This document shows positions 45,115-57,647 of a stretch of 64,000 nucleotides of DNA, piece by piece (the first letter of the stretch is position 1; every line of letters starts with the position of its first letter). This DNA comes from Charina bottae. Taxonomy: Eukaryota > Chordata > Lepidosauria > Squamata > Charinaidae. The stretch lies in assembly GCA_023362775.1 (NCBI GenBank), contig JALMGJ010000004.1, positions 81,210,798-81,274,797 on the forward strand, read 5' to 3'. The notes beneath the pieces are model-generated. The model ran no database searches. It had not been told where the DNA came from and saw nothing but the letters and a program-made list of their open reading frames with translations. The position numbers and the translations under genes are program-made.

Positions 45115-48100
45115 TAGGCAGAATAACAACAATTTGAAAGGTTAGAAGGATCAGAGTATTTGTGTATCTCTGAAAATGTCCTCTCCTAGCTAACCATAGG
45201 CCTAAAGAGTTAATACTCTTTTGGGGCCTTATTAACAAGTTCATAGTTTGTTTTTTTTAAGGTAGCAATCAATCAACTGAAATAGTGGTCCAAACTTCTG
45301 CACTTGCCATAGGGAGAGAAAGAGGGCAATATTATTTGTAAATTTGCCATTGTTATGTCAAAACTGCAGTAATGAGGACAGGCTTTCTATCACTTTAATG
45401 ATGAAGCTGATGCTATGTTTAAGTCACTAGTGGGAAAATGGCCTCATTTATTGGTTATATAAATAATTTCTTTATAGCTCAGGTATGATGGTCTTCTACC
45501 AAGTGAAATAGAAAGATTAGCCCCCTTTGTTTTTTACATCTGAGCAATGCCAAAGTTTCCATGCTGTTATATGTTGACTGGGAAAGTATTAGGGTGTCAC
45601 CTAGTGGAATGTATATATTCTCCATTAAAAAAAGAAATCCATGGTAGAAATCAAGAAGGAAAAAAGTAGGGTTTGTTAATGATGTTCATTCAACATTTGC
45701 AATAAAATGGAAGAGAATTTTCCTTCACCTCCCCACCAGTCTGAATGTGAACACACATGTGAACACACATACACATATAATAACTTGAGATTTAAGCATT
45801 AACTACCACCACCACCAATGTCTGGGTTTGATATTACAATCATGTCAGATAATATATGCTCATTGAAGCACAGACTGAAGTACCTGAAAAACTTCAGTAT
45901 ATTTATAATTCAGATATCCTGTATTTAATATTTCTAAGGACATGCATTTTAAAATAATCCTTAAAATGGGAGGTTTTATTTGTATGTTTTAAGAAATGTG
46001 TCCATTAAATTTTAGTTGTCTTCTGTCTACCGTTCCAAATCTACAGCTGCTCTCTTGATGGTCTTGGAAGGCATTTGATCTCTTTTCTCTAGCAGTTCTT
46101 TCTAGCATGGGAACAAAAAAGACCAAAAATGGACCAATTCCCTCCAGCTCTATCCTGCCACTGATATTATCTGATGGTATCCTCTGAATCCCAGCTGGTT
46201 GGGATAATAATTTGTGATGATCAGCCAGCCTTTCCCCATCTCCATCTCCATCTCCATCCTAAACTTAAACTATACTGGATATATACAATTAAATCTATCT
46301 CTATCTCTACAGTTGAATGTATTAGGCACCTTTAAATAATTGACAATACAATCAGAGATTGGTTGCATTAAAAACAGATTTATTTAAAAAACAAAAGAAC
46401 AAACAATTGAAAATAGAGTGGGAAATTAGAATGAAAAAGTTATGTCAGATGGACCAGAATAAAGGACCGTCTAGAGTGGAATGACACAGTGCAATGGAAT
46501 TACATGAAATGATAGGTTCTAAAGTGGAAATGCAGTGATAACTGACTTTCCTTTGGCATTTAGCTCCAGATGTTGTCATTCTACTGGGAACAGTTTAGGT
46601 CCCCCATGTTCTAAACTATACCTCAAAGCTGAGATTCCTGTTTTATACATCAGTTTAACAGAAGCTAGGTCCATTCATTTTAAGTTTGCATTTCCTTTTA
46701 AACTTTTTTAAAAAATCCCATTGGGTGGGAGAAACCTGCTATTTTAAATTTCAGGCAGAAAGTAACAGAATTTGACACCTTCCAGCATCTGTTATTCCAA
46801 GGTCAGACTAGCCTGCAAGGCACAAGGCAACTCTCCAGGACACCTTTGGCTCCCAGCCAGAGCTTCAAAAACAAATGAAAAGCTCTTCTATATATTTCAA
46901 ACGAGAGACCTATCCCTTTGAAAGTGCCAAGAGAGAGGCCTCACAGCTCTTTTCCCCATCCCCAGGGATATATGCAGGGGTATCTTCCCTCAATTTAAAA
47001 GCTTTAAGTTCTTTTCTTTTGATCACACTTGCAGAAAGAAGGAATGCCCTAGCAATTGCTATGGATATATACAAGGAAAATGGATGCACCATATGTATCC
47101 ATAAATATGGGGATACTTTTTCTGAAAAATCCACGTAGGTATTACTCCTAAACTCTATATCTAGCCTAGAAAGCTTAGATTAAAATGTATGGAGGCACAT
47201 GTCAAGCCAACAAAGAGGCTTAGATATAAAGAGGTAGTTCAATTGTCACTTCTAAATAACAAAAAGAACAGCTATGAAGATATTCAGTCTTTTCCTAATC
47301 ACTTTGTATCTTTCACCTGATCATAATAATCATATGCCACTTTGCAGGCTACATCTTTTCCTGATAAAATAATATAGTGTCAGCAACATTGGATACAAAG
47401 TATTCTAGTACTGGTGCAATACAACGAAGTATGACATTATATATTTACAGAAAGAAAAACTCTTATCTGCACAGAGAGCACACATTTTATTACAACCTGA
47501 GCTTTACCAACCAGGCTCAACTATGAAGCTGCACACTTCAATTAGTCCCATAATTTAGTATCCTTGGGTACAGCTCAATATTCAACAGAGACCAAACTTT
47601 TGGGTAGATTTCCAGTACAAATCGATATATCAAACATGCATCGTGATATCAAGATTCAAACCTAGACTTTCAACAGTGCCCTGCTGTTAGATTCAAATAT
47701 AGAAATTTTGGGTATGCATTTTTCACTTGCCCCCTCCCCACATGGATGCCTATAAGCTTTTGATGTACCACTACATGCATATTTTTTTCCACATATTTTG
47801 GAAATGTGAATCATGGGTACAGACTCAGAATGACTTCATACAGAAACATTTACTCCAGGAGACCTGAAGTGCCACAATAAGAAAACATGATTCCCAATCT
47901 AGATAAATTCACATATTGCAATACACTATAATGTGGTTTGCTTGGCTATGACTTGGAATATGAGTTGTTGAGTCTGTCCACTGTAATTGCCATAAATTGT
48001 GGTTTATGACTTAGGATGTGGTGGATTATTTAATAAACTATAGTTAAACAAATCATATCTTAGTGATATATGGGAATAAAATCACCATATTCATTAAACC

Positions 48101-48250
48101 CTATTCCCAAGTAAGTGATAAAACTGTAAACTTCTTCATTGATTATTAGTATTGCTCTATTCCTCAATACAGGTTATTGTGTAAGGGTTAGTAACACTGG
48201 TTTGTCTTTTGTTTCTCATACCAATAGCACATTTTTGGAAACAACAGTAA
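45115..48250. other. AT-rich non-coding stretch
   Basis: There is a short (TCCATC)n patch at 46237-46258. An 87-codon frame at 46875-47138 shows no domain. Nothing else is supported. Confidence 0.5.
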
Positions 48251-48254
48251 CATG

Positions 48255-48320
48255 TATGTATGTATTAGATTTGTCACCGCCCATCTCCTCCCACCGGAGG
48301 GACTCGGGGCAGTTTATCTC
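48255..48320 (-). mobile_element. L2-type LINE 3' tail fragment
   Basis: 'caccgcccatctcctcccaccggagggactcggggcagttt' is the complement of an L2-type tail. An adjacent 26-bp stretch, 'tttatctcacctcaatagcaatttc', is duplicated in tandem (about 48315-48364). Confidence 0.6.
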
Positions 48321-48417
48321 ACCTCAATAGCAATTTCAATTTATCTCACCTCAATAGCAATTTCTGACTAGAACAGTGCATAATGAGGCCACAGCACTTT
48401 TGTATTGCTCTAATAAT

Positions 48418-48662
48418 ATTTATTTATTTATTTTATTTATTTTCTATCCCGCCTTTATTATTTTTCTAAATAACAAGGCGGTGAACAGACCAAATACTCC
48501 TTCCTCCTCCTATTTTCCCCACAACAACAACCCTGTGAGGTGAGTTGGGCTGAGAGGGAGTAACTGGCCCAAGGTCACCCAGCTGGTTTTCATGCCTAAG
48601 GCGGGACACGAACTCACAGTCTCCCGGTTTCTAGCCCGTTGCCTTAACCACTAGACCAAACA
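48418..48662 (-). mobile_element. CORE-like tRNA-derived SINE
   Basis: Inverted relative of the SINE at 24988-25232. The B box (complement of 'ggacacgaactcac') and A box (complement of 'ccttaaccacta') are at the right end. The CORE block is the complement of 'ctggcccaaggtcacccagctgg', and the (TTTA)n tail is at the left end. Confidence 0.85.
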
Positions 48663-50508
48663 ATATAAAGGACAAATGGTATAGTACAGCAGTGCAAATT
48701 GTTTTTGCTATGCTGCTTTCAGTTTCATTCTACAAACCGCATGGGATACCAGATTTCTGTCATACTGAAATCTGCTAGAAACTGCAATGATAAAAATAAT
48801 GAAATGTGCTAACCCTGGACTTAGATACTTGCATCCCAATGTTGGATGCAAATGCCTAAGTCCTAGGTTTTGTGTTGTGATGTCACAGCACATGTTCTGT
48901 CACCTTCCCTTTTGATCCTTGCCCTTAGACACCCTTGAATATTTCATTTCAAATATAGCCTATTTGGTGTCTACTAGCCTTAATCAGATGTTACACTATT
49001 CAAAGTGTTCATCGAAGAAAGCGGTTGACATTTCAATTGCAGTTCATTTGATTTAGGTATGAATATTAACCCAAAAGTGTAGTGATTTTCTAAGTATGAT
49101 ATTAACATTGAATTGTTCAAGAACCATCAGCAACAATATGAAAGGTTACATAAATTGTTTCCATGCCGTAGATTATTTTAAAAGAAAAATATGAATGTTT
49201 TATATCACATTGGTTACATATGATCTGATACATACCTACAAACTGAAAACTATTGAGTACATCTTGCTCATTCTCAAATAAATTGATAACGTGTGGCAGC
49301 TTAATTACTAAGATGACGTATAAAAGATTAGGTAACTTGATCTAATTATTTTTATTGCTGTATTTGAGTCTTGATCTGAATTATAGTACTCATGCACACA
49401 AACCTGATTTTAAAGTTGTAAAGTTTTCTTATAATAAGAAAAAAAGAACATATTATATAAAATAGAGATTTTTAAAAATCTAATAAACTCTTAATTCAAA
49501 TAAAACAGAATTTCAAATAATGAGTCATATTGTTCTGTTTTTGTTCGGAAAGAAGTCTTCAGTATGAATTATATTGTACTGCCCTCTGCTGGTGTGATGT
49601 GGCAAATATCTCTATCTTTTCAGGAGATCTTGTCTATTTGTGCATGTACTGTATGTGTGGTGTGTGGTGCATTTGTCACCTGTCACCTACACTTTTTTAG
49701 AACTTTATTTTTAACATCAGTACATATAAAAATGTGTGGCAAACATTTACTGGGATTACCATAATTAGGCATGGTATTATATTCTGAAAGGGACTGTTTT
49801 GTTTATTCAGAATAAATGTTTTTTCTCACATAATAATGTATAGTAACCACTGAAATTTGAATATATAGTTATAATAAAGATGTATTGCAGTAAATGTCAG
49901 AGCGTATTTAAGAATGTTATCTAAAGCGACCGTTTCTTTCTTTTTTCTAACCTTCATGTTGGTTTCATCTCACAACATATTCTAACATAGTTGCTTAGCA
50001 TTAAACTACAAGCATAGTAAAACTAGTCTGTGTTCTTCATTACTGTAATATCAAAACCTATGTGAAAAAAAATAGGAGCTTTGTGTTCACAAAGATTTGA
50101 AGGCTGGGCAAGAACCAGCTTTCTTCTTTAAAACATGGTTGTCTGATGAGCCCTGGGTGGGGTTCCTTCTCTGGTGAGTAGGATATCCCCAGAGTTTCTG
50201 ACCCCCCAAAAATACTCAAAATGAAGATATTTAAAGGCCAGATATTGGGGATGGGCCAGCACTGTCTGTTGTTAGATTTTTACCTCAACTTCCTCTGGTG
50301 AGTACACATACAGTAATGGTTAACAAAATTAAAACTAAAACAGTTAAAAAGTGACATATACAGTTTAAAATCAACACTAAAACACTGAAATCTTAAACTA
50401 GTAAAATTCAGAGGGGGGGGGAAGCATCATCACAGCTTTTCTAAACACAGATAAAGTGAGCCAAATGAACTCCTGAAGAAATGCTCACCAGTAGCCTATT
50501 TTGCCACA
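48663..50508. other. AT-rich non-coding stretch
   Basis: Nothing firm. About 50110-50200 may be a very old LINE scrap. Confidence 0.45.
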
Positions 50509-50510
50509 AT

Positions 50511-50946
50511 GGTATTCCCTGTAGTAACCGATGGCTGTGAGAGCTGGACCATAAGGAAGGCTGAGCGAAGGAAGATAAATGCTTTTGAACTGTGGTGTTG
50601 GAGGAATATTCTGAGTGCCTTGGACTGCAAGAAGATCAAACCAGTCCATACTCCAGGAAATAAAGCCAGACTGCTCACTTGAGGGAACGATATTAAAGGC
50701 AAAACTGAAGTACTTTGGCCACATAATGAGAAGACAGGATACCCTGGAGAAGAAGCTGATGCTAGGGAAAGTGGAAGGCAAAAGGAAGAGGGGCCGACCA
50801 AGGGCAAGATGGATGGATGATATTCTGGAGGTGACAGACTCAACCATGGGGGAGCTGGGGATGGTGACGGCTGACAGGAAGCTCTGGCGTGGGCTTGTCC
50901 ATGAAGTCATGTAGAGTCGGAAGCGACTGAACGAATAAACAACAAA
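50511..50946 (+). mobile_element. Bov-B LINE, copy 5, short 3' end
   Basis: It starts at 'aatggtattccctgtagtaacc' (equivalent of 31136) and ends at CGAATAAACAACAA. A 2-base loss near 50614 shifts the frame; 50615-50914 continues to the C-terminus. It lies only about 40 bp left of the copia element. Confidence 0.9.
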
Positions 50947-50986
50947 AAGATGGTGTCTACTATCCCATCTTATATTGGCTTTTCAT

Positions 50987-51032
50987 TGATGGGATATACG
51001 CTGGCTTAAAGGGGAAGAACCGAGGCTTGAGA
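50987..51032 (-). repeat. Remnant of copia 3' LTR
   Basis: The only surviving part of the downstream LTR. Sequence identity with the upstream LTR stops sharply after 'gaggcttgaga'. Confidence 0.75.
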
Positions 51033-51425
51033 TTGTGAAATGTTTCACAGATATGCGGGTATTTCAGTGAAGGGCGCTTGCCATACCAAAGAAAAATAAT
51101 GAACTTCTTTTTACAGTTGAATTCTACACCCTGTTATTTAGAAAACACACACTGCAATCAAGGCAGCCTCTCCCCAGGCATGGGATAGCACCTGAGCAAC
51201 TAACATCAGGCTATTTTTAATGGTATTCACAACACCAACACTCAGCAAGAATTCCAACATTGGCAAGTCTTTGGGAGAATACTTTCCTACAAAGCCAATT
51301 CTGGAACACATGGCTCAGGAACTCTCCAGTACAATCAGACTGGAACTGACCTATTAGATAACCATATTTTCATCCTATTATTGCTACATACACTTCAAAG
51401 CGAGCACAGACCTTCGCTTTAGACT

Positions 51426-51611
51426 TCAACAAGTAGCAACAACACAAGCAGGTATGATCATCAACCAGAAGGAACATGAAACTCGCACCCCACCATTACT
51501 TGGGACATGGGGGCTAACTAGGTCTCTATGAACCAACTGAAATGGTCTAGTTAACACTCTGTCACTTTGCCTAGCAACAGATACAGTCCTGATATTAGAT
51601 TGTTTACACAC
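51426..51611 (-). pseudogene. Copia integrase remnant
   Basis: This 61-codon frame contains RPFQLVHRDLVSPHVPSNGG followed by VRVSCSFWLMI. It matches the start of the copia integrase core, where 'plelvHsDlcGP...s.gG.ryf..fiDD' is typical. The first catalytic Asp is that of HRD. The second acidic position has eroded (WLMI for a DD-type motif). The rest of the integrase is lost. Confidence 0.6.
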
Positions 51612-52544
51612 AGTTTACACACAACACAATCAAGAAACTTTTGCACATTTCCTGGGTTCTAACTCAGAATGCATTTGGCTATCTGAGACACACTCTCCCA
51701 TCCCGGGATACCCCAGTACTTTGTGAAAACTTTATGGATGCATTTATGATGTGGGGAACATTAAACACACAATGTCCTGTCCACACAATCTCCTTCTTAG
51801 GAAGCATCTCACACACTTGATTTTACAGGTTTGTCTCTAACACACTCCACCTCAACACAAGCAGTTTCATATCACAATGAAACATTCAGCACCTGCACTC
51901 AGACTTGACCAGGGCTGGAACACTGAGGAGAGAAAAACAAGTGTACACATACACATTCTTACACAGAAATATCAGCTAAAATGACTTGCTGAACTCAAGG
52001 CTGAAAGCCGAATTCAACAACAGAGTCTCTGGAAATGCTTACAAACAGCAGTCCGGCAGAGTAGAAGACTCGGATTCGTTGTTTAGCTGACGTCTGGCTT
52101 CTGGCTTCCCCTCCATTCGTAAATCGGGCTTCTTGCACTGACAGCATCCGCTGGACATCGGGGCAGGGAACAGCCTTCCAGAATCACAGCAAACCACATC
52201 AAATGTAAATTCCATACCAGGTTTTACTTCAGCTGGAACACTCTGTTAGGCAACAGCAACAGACGGCTCTTGGAAGTGGCTTGTAAAATAATCCACAGTA
52301 AGGTCGCAGGGAGATAGCGTCGTTGCTTTCTCGACCAGTAGATCAAAACTACTGTCCAGGCTTGGCAAAAATCACACACGCTTTTTCACAGTGCCAGAAA
52401 AACATGCCTTCTTGTTCAAATGCAGCAAACAAAGTCTTGAACTCACCACGGTGTGCCATCACAGTCTCACCCGAGGTTGCAGCTTCAAACTATAAAGCTG
52501 TCTTAATAGACCACCAAGGGCAACAGAGTTCCACTGTGTATTAA

Positions 52545-52900
52545 AGGCTCCAACAGCTTCTCAGCACCCATTACTCAGTCCTTGAGTAGCTGACATGCAG
52601 TAGCTGAGATAATTCCATTCAGAGGATTTGAGTCCCAAAAGCAAAAATGCCATAAGCACAGTCCAAACATGCTTGCACTTCTTCAGAGAGATCCTCTGGA
52701 GGTGGATTTGCCACATACTGCCACAAATCTTCTTGTGAAAAGAATGATTCCATCTCCACACACTAAAGGCTCAAATGGCAGACTGACCAGATACTGTTCA
52801 GCCATTGCTGACCACTCAAAGACAACATGTTTACTCTGAAACCAGCCTCTAAAAACAAACTCCCTTCCACAGCCAGGTCCAACGCAGCAAAGAAAACACA
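52545..52900 (-). pseudogene. Copia gag remnant
   Basis: On the minus strand, one frame from about 52755 reads ESFFSQEDLWQYV, then EEVQACLDCAYGIFAFG. After a stop it continues MELSQLLHVSYSRTE. The order fits the copia gag N-terminal domain: a 'W..(K/E)ME.fL...dLW..V' block, an acidic stretch, then an alanine-rich helix and a 'hi....TA.e.W' block. A zinc-knuckle-like Cys cluster may lie further left (about 52100-52160). Several stops and shifts make it non-functional. Confidence 0.6.
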
Positions 52901-52909
52901 AATTTCTCT

Positions 52910-52923
52910 CTGGGCCCATAACC
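52910..52923 (-). promoter_or_regulatory. Copia primer-binding site for an initiator tRNA-Met fragment
   Basis: The minus strand reads GGTTATGGGCCCAG directly after the LTR end. The complement, ctgggcccataacc, is the anticodon arm of vertebrate initiator tRNA-Met as I remember it. Drosophila copia primes from a 5' half of this tRNA, cut in the anticodon loop, rather than from its 3' end. The fit supports the copia call. Confidence 0.75.
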
Positions 52924-53615
52924 TGATGGGATATACGCTGGCTTAAAGGGGAAAAACCGAGGCTTGAGAATAAACAGACAAGAATGCAGCTTTTTAGGGC
53001 TAACAGTGTTCACTGGCAGCATAAGGCAATAATGCAGACACAGTACATTATCGCAAAAATGAAAAAGATGAATATACAAGATACATCAGTGTAAAAGGAA
53101 AAACAAAACAAACGTATAAGCAGAGTTCCGTGTATTGATCCCAGGGCCAGAGTTCCTGCCATGGCCTATACCCAAAGCCAGGCATAGCTCACTCTGCCCA
53201 GTCCACGGGAAGTGAACACGTGAAGAACTACATGGCTAAAGGACACTAGAAATCAAGAAGGATAGAAAACCATTTTGCATGGTTGTATATTCAGTTCTTC
53301 TAGCTTTCTGATTGGCTGGATGTTAGCTGTGACACACACTAGGCACAAAGCATTAGGCCTAAAGCACATAGCATGACCTGCTGCATCTAAGCACTGAGTT
53401 CCCCCCCTCCTTGCTCAGGGGGCCTGGGCAAGGCTTCCCACAGAAGGAAATCAGGAGACCTTGTTCTCATGAGAAGATTTCCATTGCTTGTGTGGGCACT
53501 AGTCTTAACAATACACACGTGACCGTTGTTATCTTGCACCTGCACTTCACGTCACCATGAGAAGCCTTTGCTTTGTACAGGAATAATTCGCCAAGTCAAC
53601 ACAAGAACTCTAACA
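52924..53615 (-). repeat. Copia 5' LTR (692 bp)
   Basis: The minus strand runs from TGTTAGAG to CCCATCA. The last 46 bp (52924-52969) match 50987-51032 with a single mismatch. Promoter details were not resolved. Confidence 0.75.
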
Positions 53616-53620
53616 TTCAT

Positions 53621-55217
53621 ATGGGTAAGTAGAAATACTTTCAAACAGCTGTGAGCTTCAGCCTTTCTTTTTTCTAAAAATGTCAATGAGATTTATGAAG
53701 GAAACAATAGAAAAGGGTACTGTTTTCATTTGCAGTATGCCAATTTCTACTTTTTAATATTAAAATAGCTAAAAATAAAGTTAACTAAATCAAGTAATTT
53801 GGTAGATTCCAAAGATGTCCATGGACACAGTGGTGCCTAGTGTAGTTTACCTATGCCATGAAATATACAGTTTCTGCTAAACAGATAGTAAGCCTATATT
53901 CTTGTAGTAATTTAGAGGAATTTTTAAAATTGTGTGGTCTATGGTGAAATAATTTAATTTGATCTTTATGCCACAGCTTATCATATTTATTGCTTATTTG
54001 GCTAACAGTCCAACATTCCTAGTGTTTTTTGTTTGTTTTTGTTTTACTTATCAAAGAAGACACAAATCAAATTTTAAATTAATGGGATGGAAAATTAATG
54101 GCAAGATGAATTGCAAAACCATTTACTTTTTCTTTTATTGATATTATTTGAATAATACTTTGACATGAATTCTATCTACAAAGCAGGAGATATGTCTAAT
54201 CTATTATAACAGCAACATATTCAATATTAGTTTGAGTGTGCACTTGTATACAACATGAGGAATTCACCAAATACATTTCTAACTGATCCTGCTTTGTTTT
54301 TTGTTTTATTTTATTCATCACTGATTGACAGAATTTGACTGCATATTTAACAATATCTAAAAATTAATAATGGTACATCCATTTCCTACTACTGTAAATC
54401 ATGCACCAAAACAAAACAAAACATTAAGTCCTTTGAAGTTCTATGCATTTAATTTCAAAATCTCTAACTAGAAAACTTGTTGAATGCTGGCACTTATTAA
54501 ATAGAATATTTCCCAATGTTTAGTTTAAACCAGTATTTCTTTCTTGTCTGTAAGAGGTCTAAGAATGCTTGTGTGTCTACATGTATTTTAAAAAGCAGAT
54601 AATTTGTATATATTATTGAGCCCCCAGAAATTTCATATTAGGGCAAGGAAAAAGTTAATGTTCAGAAATAGGTAGTACTGAGCTATGGAAACTGAATTTA
54701 GCCACATCCTTAATGTGAAATATGTGACACTAGTATAAATGTTAAAAAAAATATTCCTAGTTCCAGGGCTGAATGTTCAGGATCCCCCAACAACTATCAT
54801 ACACTTTCAACTTATATAGAAAACATATTCCTGCAACATAGGATTCTGTTATTGAATTAATAACAGAAGGCTTCATAAAAAGGAAGGATGGTGGATGTTA
54901 GAGAAATCCAAAATTCCATTATTTGTTTTCTTTTAAAAAAATAGTTCCTTGTATTTTTATTCTACCTATTTTGTTCAGAAGCAATGTTCAACTATATCAG
55001 AGAGATATATTCTTTGAACTATACCTAGCTCTATTTAGACATTGTGACTTAATAAGATACCAAAAGAAAAAAGAAAATACCTTAGAGGCCCAAGATCTCA
55101 TGCACTGATCCTGCTTCAACTTCTTTGCATGTGGTGGTTCCTATTTTCTAAGTCTCCAACCTTTCTCTATTGAATGTGACCATCTGAAGATTACTTCACA
55201 GATTTATTTGAATTCAA
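53621..55217. other. AT-rich non-coding stretch
   Basis: No supported feature. Confidence 0.5.
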
Positions 55218-55227
55218 GTAAAAGTCT

Positions 55228-56004
55228 CTGTGGAGTCCTTGGTGGTCTCTGAGCCTTGTTGTTTTCTTGCAGACATTTCATTGCCAGACTAGGCAACATC
55301 TTCAGTGCGAAAAGGGAGTGAGTAAATGTTGTTTACCTCTACGTGTCTGTTGATGGCTGCTTTGTCTGAGTACCAAGCTTCCAGGAATTCTCTAGCATTT
55401 TTTGATTTGGCTTGGTTTAAGATGCTCAGAGTTTCCCAGTTGAAAGTATGGTTGAGTCTGTCCATGTGTTGTGAGATTATGGACATTTTTATTTATGATT
55501 TTTATTTTATTTTATTATTTTATTAATATAACTTATTTTATTTTATTTTTATTTATGAGATTATGGAGATCATGGACAGACTCCAGAAACATAGAAGTAA
55601 ACAACATTTACATACCATTCATAAAAGATAATACAAAAGCTGAAAGACCTGAACACCTCCTTACCAGCAAACAATACCCAGATATACAAAGATTAACACC
55701 AAGATTAGCACCAGAGGAACAATCAAACCGCACAATATACCCTAATCAAGGAACCATTAACTCAGGCAATCAACCAAGCAGCAAACAACAGCCCAATTGA
55801 GGAACTCTTAAGGTGAGAACAACACCTCCACCAACACAAGCAGGACAAGCCATGGTATATAAACAGAGAGCAAGTCCCACTCCTTTTTTGCACTGAAGAT
55901 GTTGCCTAGTCTGGCAATGAAATGTCTGCAAGAAAACAACAAGGCTCAGAGAGCACCAAAGACTCCACAGTTCAACCCTGAGCTACAAATATTTTCTTTG
56001 ATTG
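55228..56004 (+). mobile_element. Penelope-like element, family A, short inverted-arm copy
   Basis: The 777-bp relative of 4637-5405 is flanked by GTAAAAGTCT (55218-55227) and GTAACAGTCT (56005-56014), a 10-bp duplication with one mismatch. Outer arms are inverted copies ('gtggagtccttggtggtctctgagcc...' against '...ggctcagagagcaccaaagactccac'). The inside holds two head-on scraps of the family A coding end (55289-55486 minus, HMDRLNHTFNWETL; 55540-55800 plus). A TTTAT-rich spacer separates them. Confidence 0.8.
55881..55936 (+). ncRNA. Hammerhead ribozyme motif in PLE family A (best copy)
   Basis: CTTTTTTGCA (stem I, 5' side) is followed by CTGAAGA (55893-55899), stem II GTTGCC/GGCAAT (55901-55917), GAAA (55919-55922), TGTC with the GUC cleavage triplet (55923-55926), and TGCAAGAAAA (stem I, 3' side). 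Stem I pairs over about nine positions including one G-U. Stem III is minimal, as reported for PLE hammerheads. The inverted arm has the partner motif (minus, 55276-55305). Confidence 0.7.
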
Positions 56005-56014
56005 GTAACAGTCT

Positions 56015-56490
56015 GTATTCATCAACCCTATTTTATCAAACTTATCTTCTAGGCTGAAATTTAAATTCATTAATGAGCTAATACCTATATTATAATTGGT
56101 CTTCCTTGGAAGAATATGAAAAAATGAAATACATTGATGTAAAACCCTCATAAATTATAGTTGAAAGTAAGATTTATATGACCTTATTGTGAACCAGAGC
56201 ACTGTTTCTGTTTTTAAATTATTACAGAGAATCCTACCCATACAGTTTAAGCACTAGCCAGACAGTGTGAAACAAACCTGTGATCTAAGAAACAATCTAT
56301 ATACAGATTCAAATTTTGCAGTTGATTGGCTACTTCAATTATAGATGGCCTTGGTTTTTAGTGCTTCAGTAGTTAATTAGTGTTGTGCTTATTTAAGGAG
56401 TGTCTTGACCATAAAACATGATCCTGGGATACTTCTAGAAACAGCTGTCAAAAGGACCCTTTGGTAATTTCATAATTAAAAACAGAAGAA
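56015..56490. other. AT-rich non-coding stretch
   Basis: No supported feature. Confidence 0.5.
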
Positions 56491-56493
56491 AAG

Positions 56494-56583
56494 AAGCTAT
56501 ATTATTATATATTATATTATATTATATTATATTATATTATATTATATTATATTATATTATATTATATTATATTATATTATATA
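56494..56583. repeat. (ATATT)n microsatellite
   Basis: About 17 pentamer units, nearly pure. Confidence 0.96.
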
Positions 56584-57647
56584 TTTTATATTTTTCAAAG
56601 TCATCCACCTCCACAACAAACGGATTTTGAGTGGAATGGGTCAGAAAAGTTTTACAGAAATATGCAAGTAAGAGGTTACATGCTAGATTTATCATTAGAA
56701 CAATTAAACATTCCATTTTTAAAAGAAAATGCTATCTTAACATCTTTTCTGAATAAAGAGAATGAGAAATTTTGTGAGCTTCACCTAAAGTCTATGCATC
56801 TTAAGAATAGCATCCGCTGCAAAGATTACTGCTTCATAATGAAGCAAGCAACTTCTTAATACAGTCAGACCCTAAAACATGTAGGCCTTAAAGTTACAGT
56901 CATCTTTCTATACTATACATTGACATTAGCCTAAGTACCTGATTTTATACTGAATTTTCTTGGTGTACTTCAAGAGTAGTTTCTGCAGAATGCCTTTCAA
57001 TACTGTCATTGTGAACCATAAAAGATTGAAGCTGGCATACTAAATATAATAGTGCAAAGTATTCCTTACCTACCATAGTCATCACAATCTGAAAATTCAG
57101 AAATAGTATCGGAATAAGAAACTGTCCCAAAATATAAACTTGACCTTTCAGACAGTTTGAAGCCCATTCCCTAAATCAGACTGTGTTCTGACTAAGAGCA
57201 CCTGTCTTGTCCAGTTTTATTCTCACCTTGTTCATTGTAATTCAGCCCATTATCACTCAGGTAACATTCAAAGGTATCAATTCATTCTTGGCATTAGGTA
57301 GCACTACAAGATTGGACAGTAAAAGTCTGCATACCTTGTTTCTATCAGGAGAACAGATATTCCAAGTATAATAAATGCTTGTATTTCATAAAATAGCATG
57401 TGCCAGTTCTAAGAAAAAACTGTACAAATTGTTATTTAAGAACAACTTGATTCAGTTGTTGTGCAATATAAAAGAAGAAATGCTAGTTCCTTTGTTCATT
57501 AGGAACTTGAAGCAGTTGGAATTTGACAAGAGTCACAAATGACATTTTGTTGGTAAATTATGTTAATTTCTGTTTATCAAGAATTCTGGATAAATGTTAT
57601 TTACTTTTTAAAAAGTAGCATAGTAATATTCTATTTTTTTAAAAAAA

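Larger units (their letters stand above)
50987..53615 (-). mobile_element. Ty1/copia LTR retrotransposon, internally deleted
   Basis: The 2.63-kb minus-strand element is flanked by the 5-bp duplication TTCAT (50982-50986 and 53616-53620). On the minus strand it starts TGTTAGAGTTCT (53615) and ends CCCATCA (50987), the TG...CA ends of an LTR. The upstream LTR spans 52924-53615; only the last 46 bp of the downstream LTR remain (50987-51032). Gag traces follow the primer site, and integrase traces lie at 51426-51611. Reverse transcriptase and RNase H are deleted. Many stops show that it is old. Copia elements are thinly spread in vertebrates. Confidence 0.8.

Noticed and set aside
51033..52923. 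Endogenous retrovirus as the identity of the LTR element
   Set aside because: The primer site is initiator tRNA-Met interior, gag and integrase traces follow the copia pattern, and there is no envelope region.
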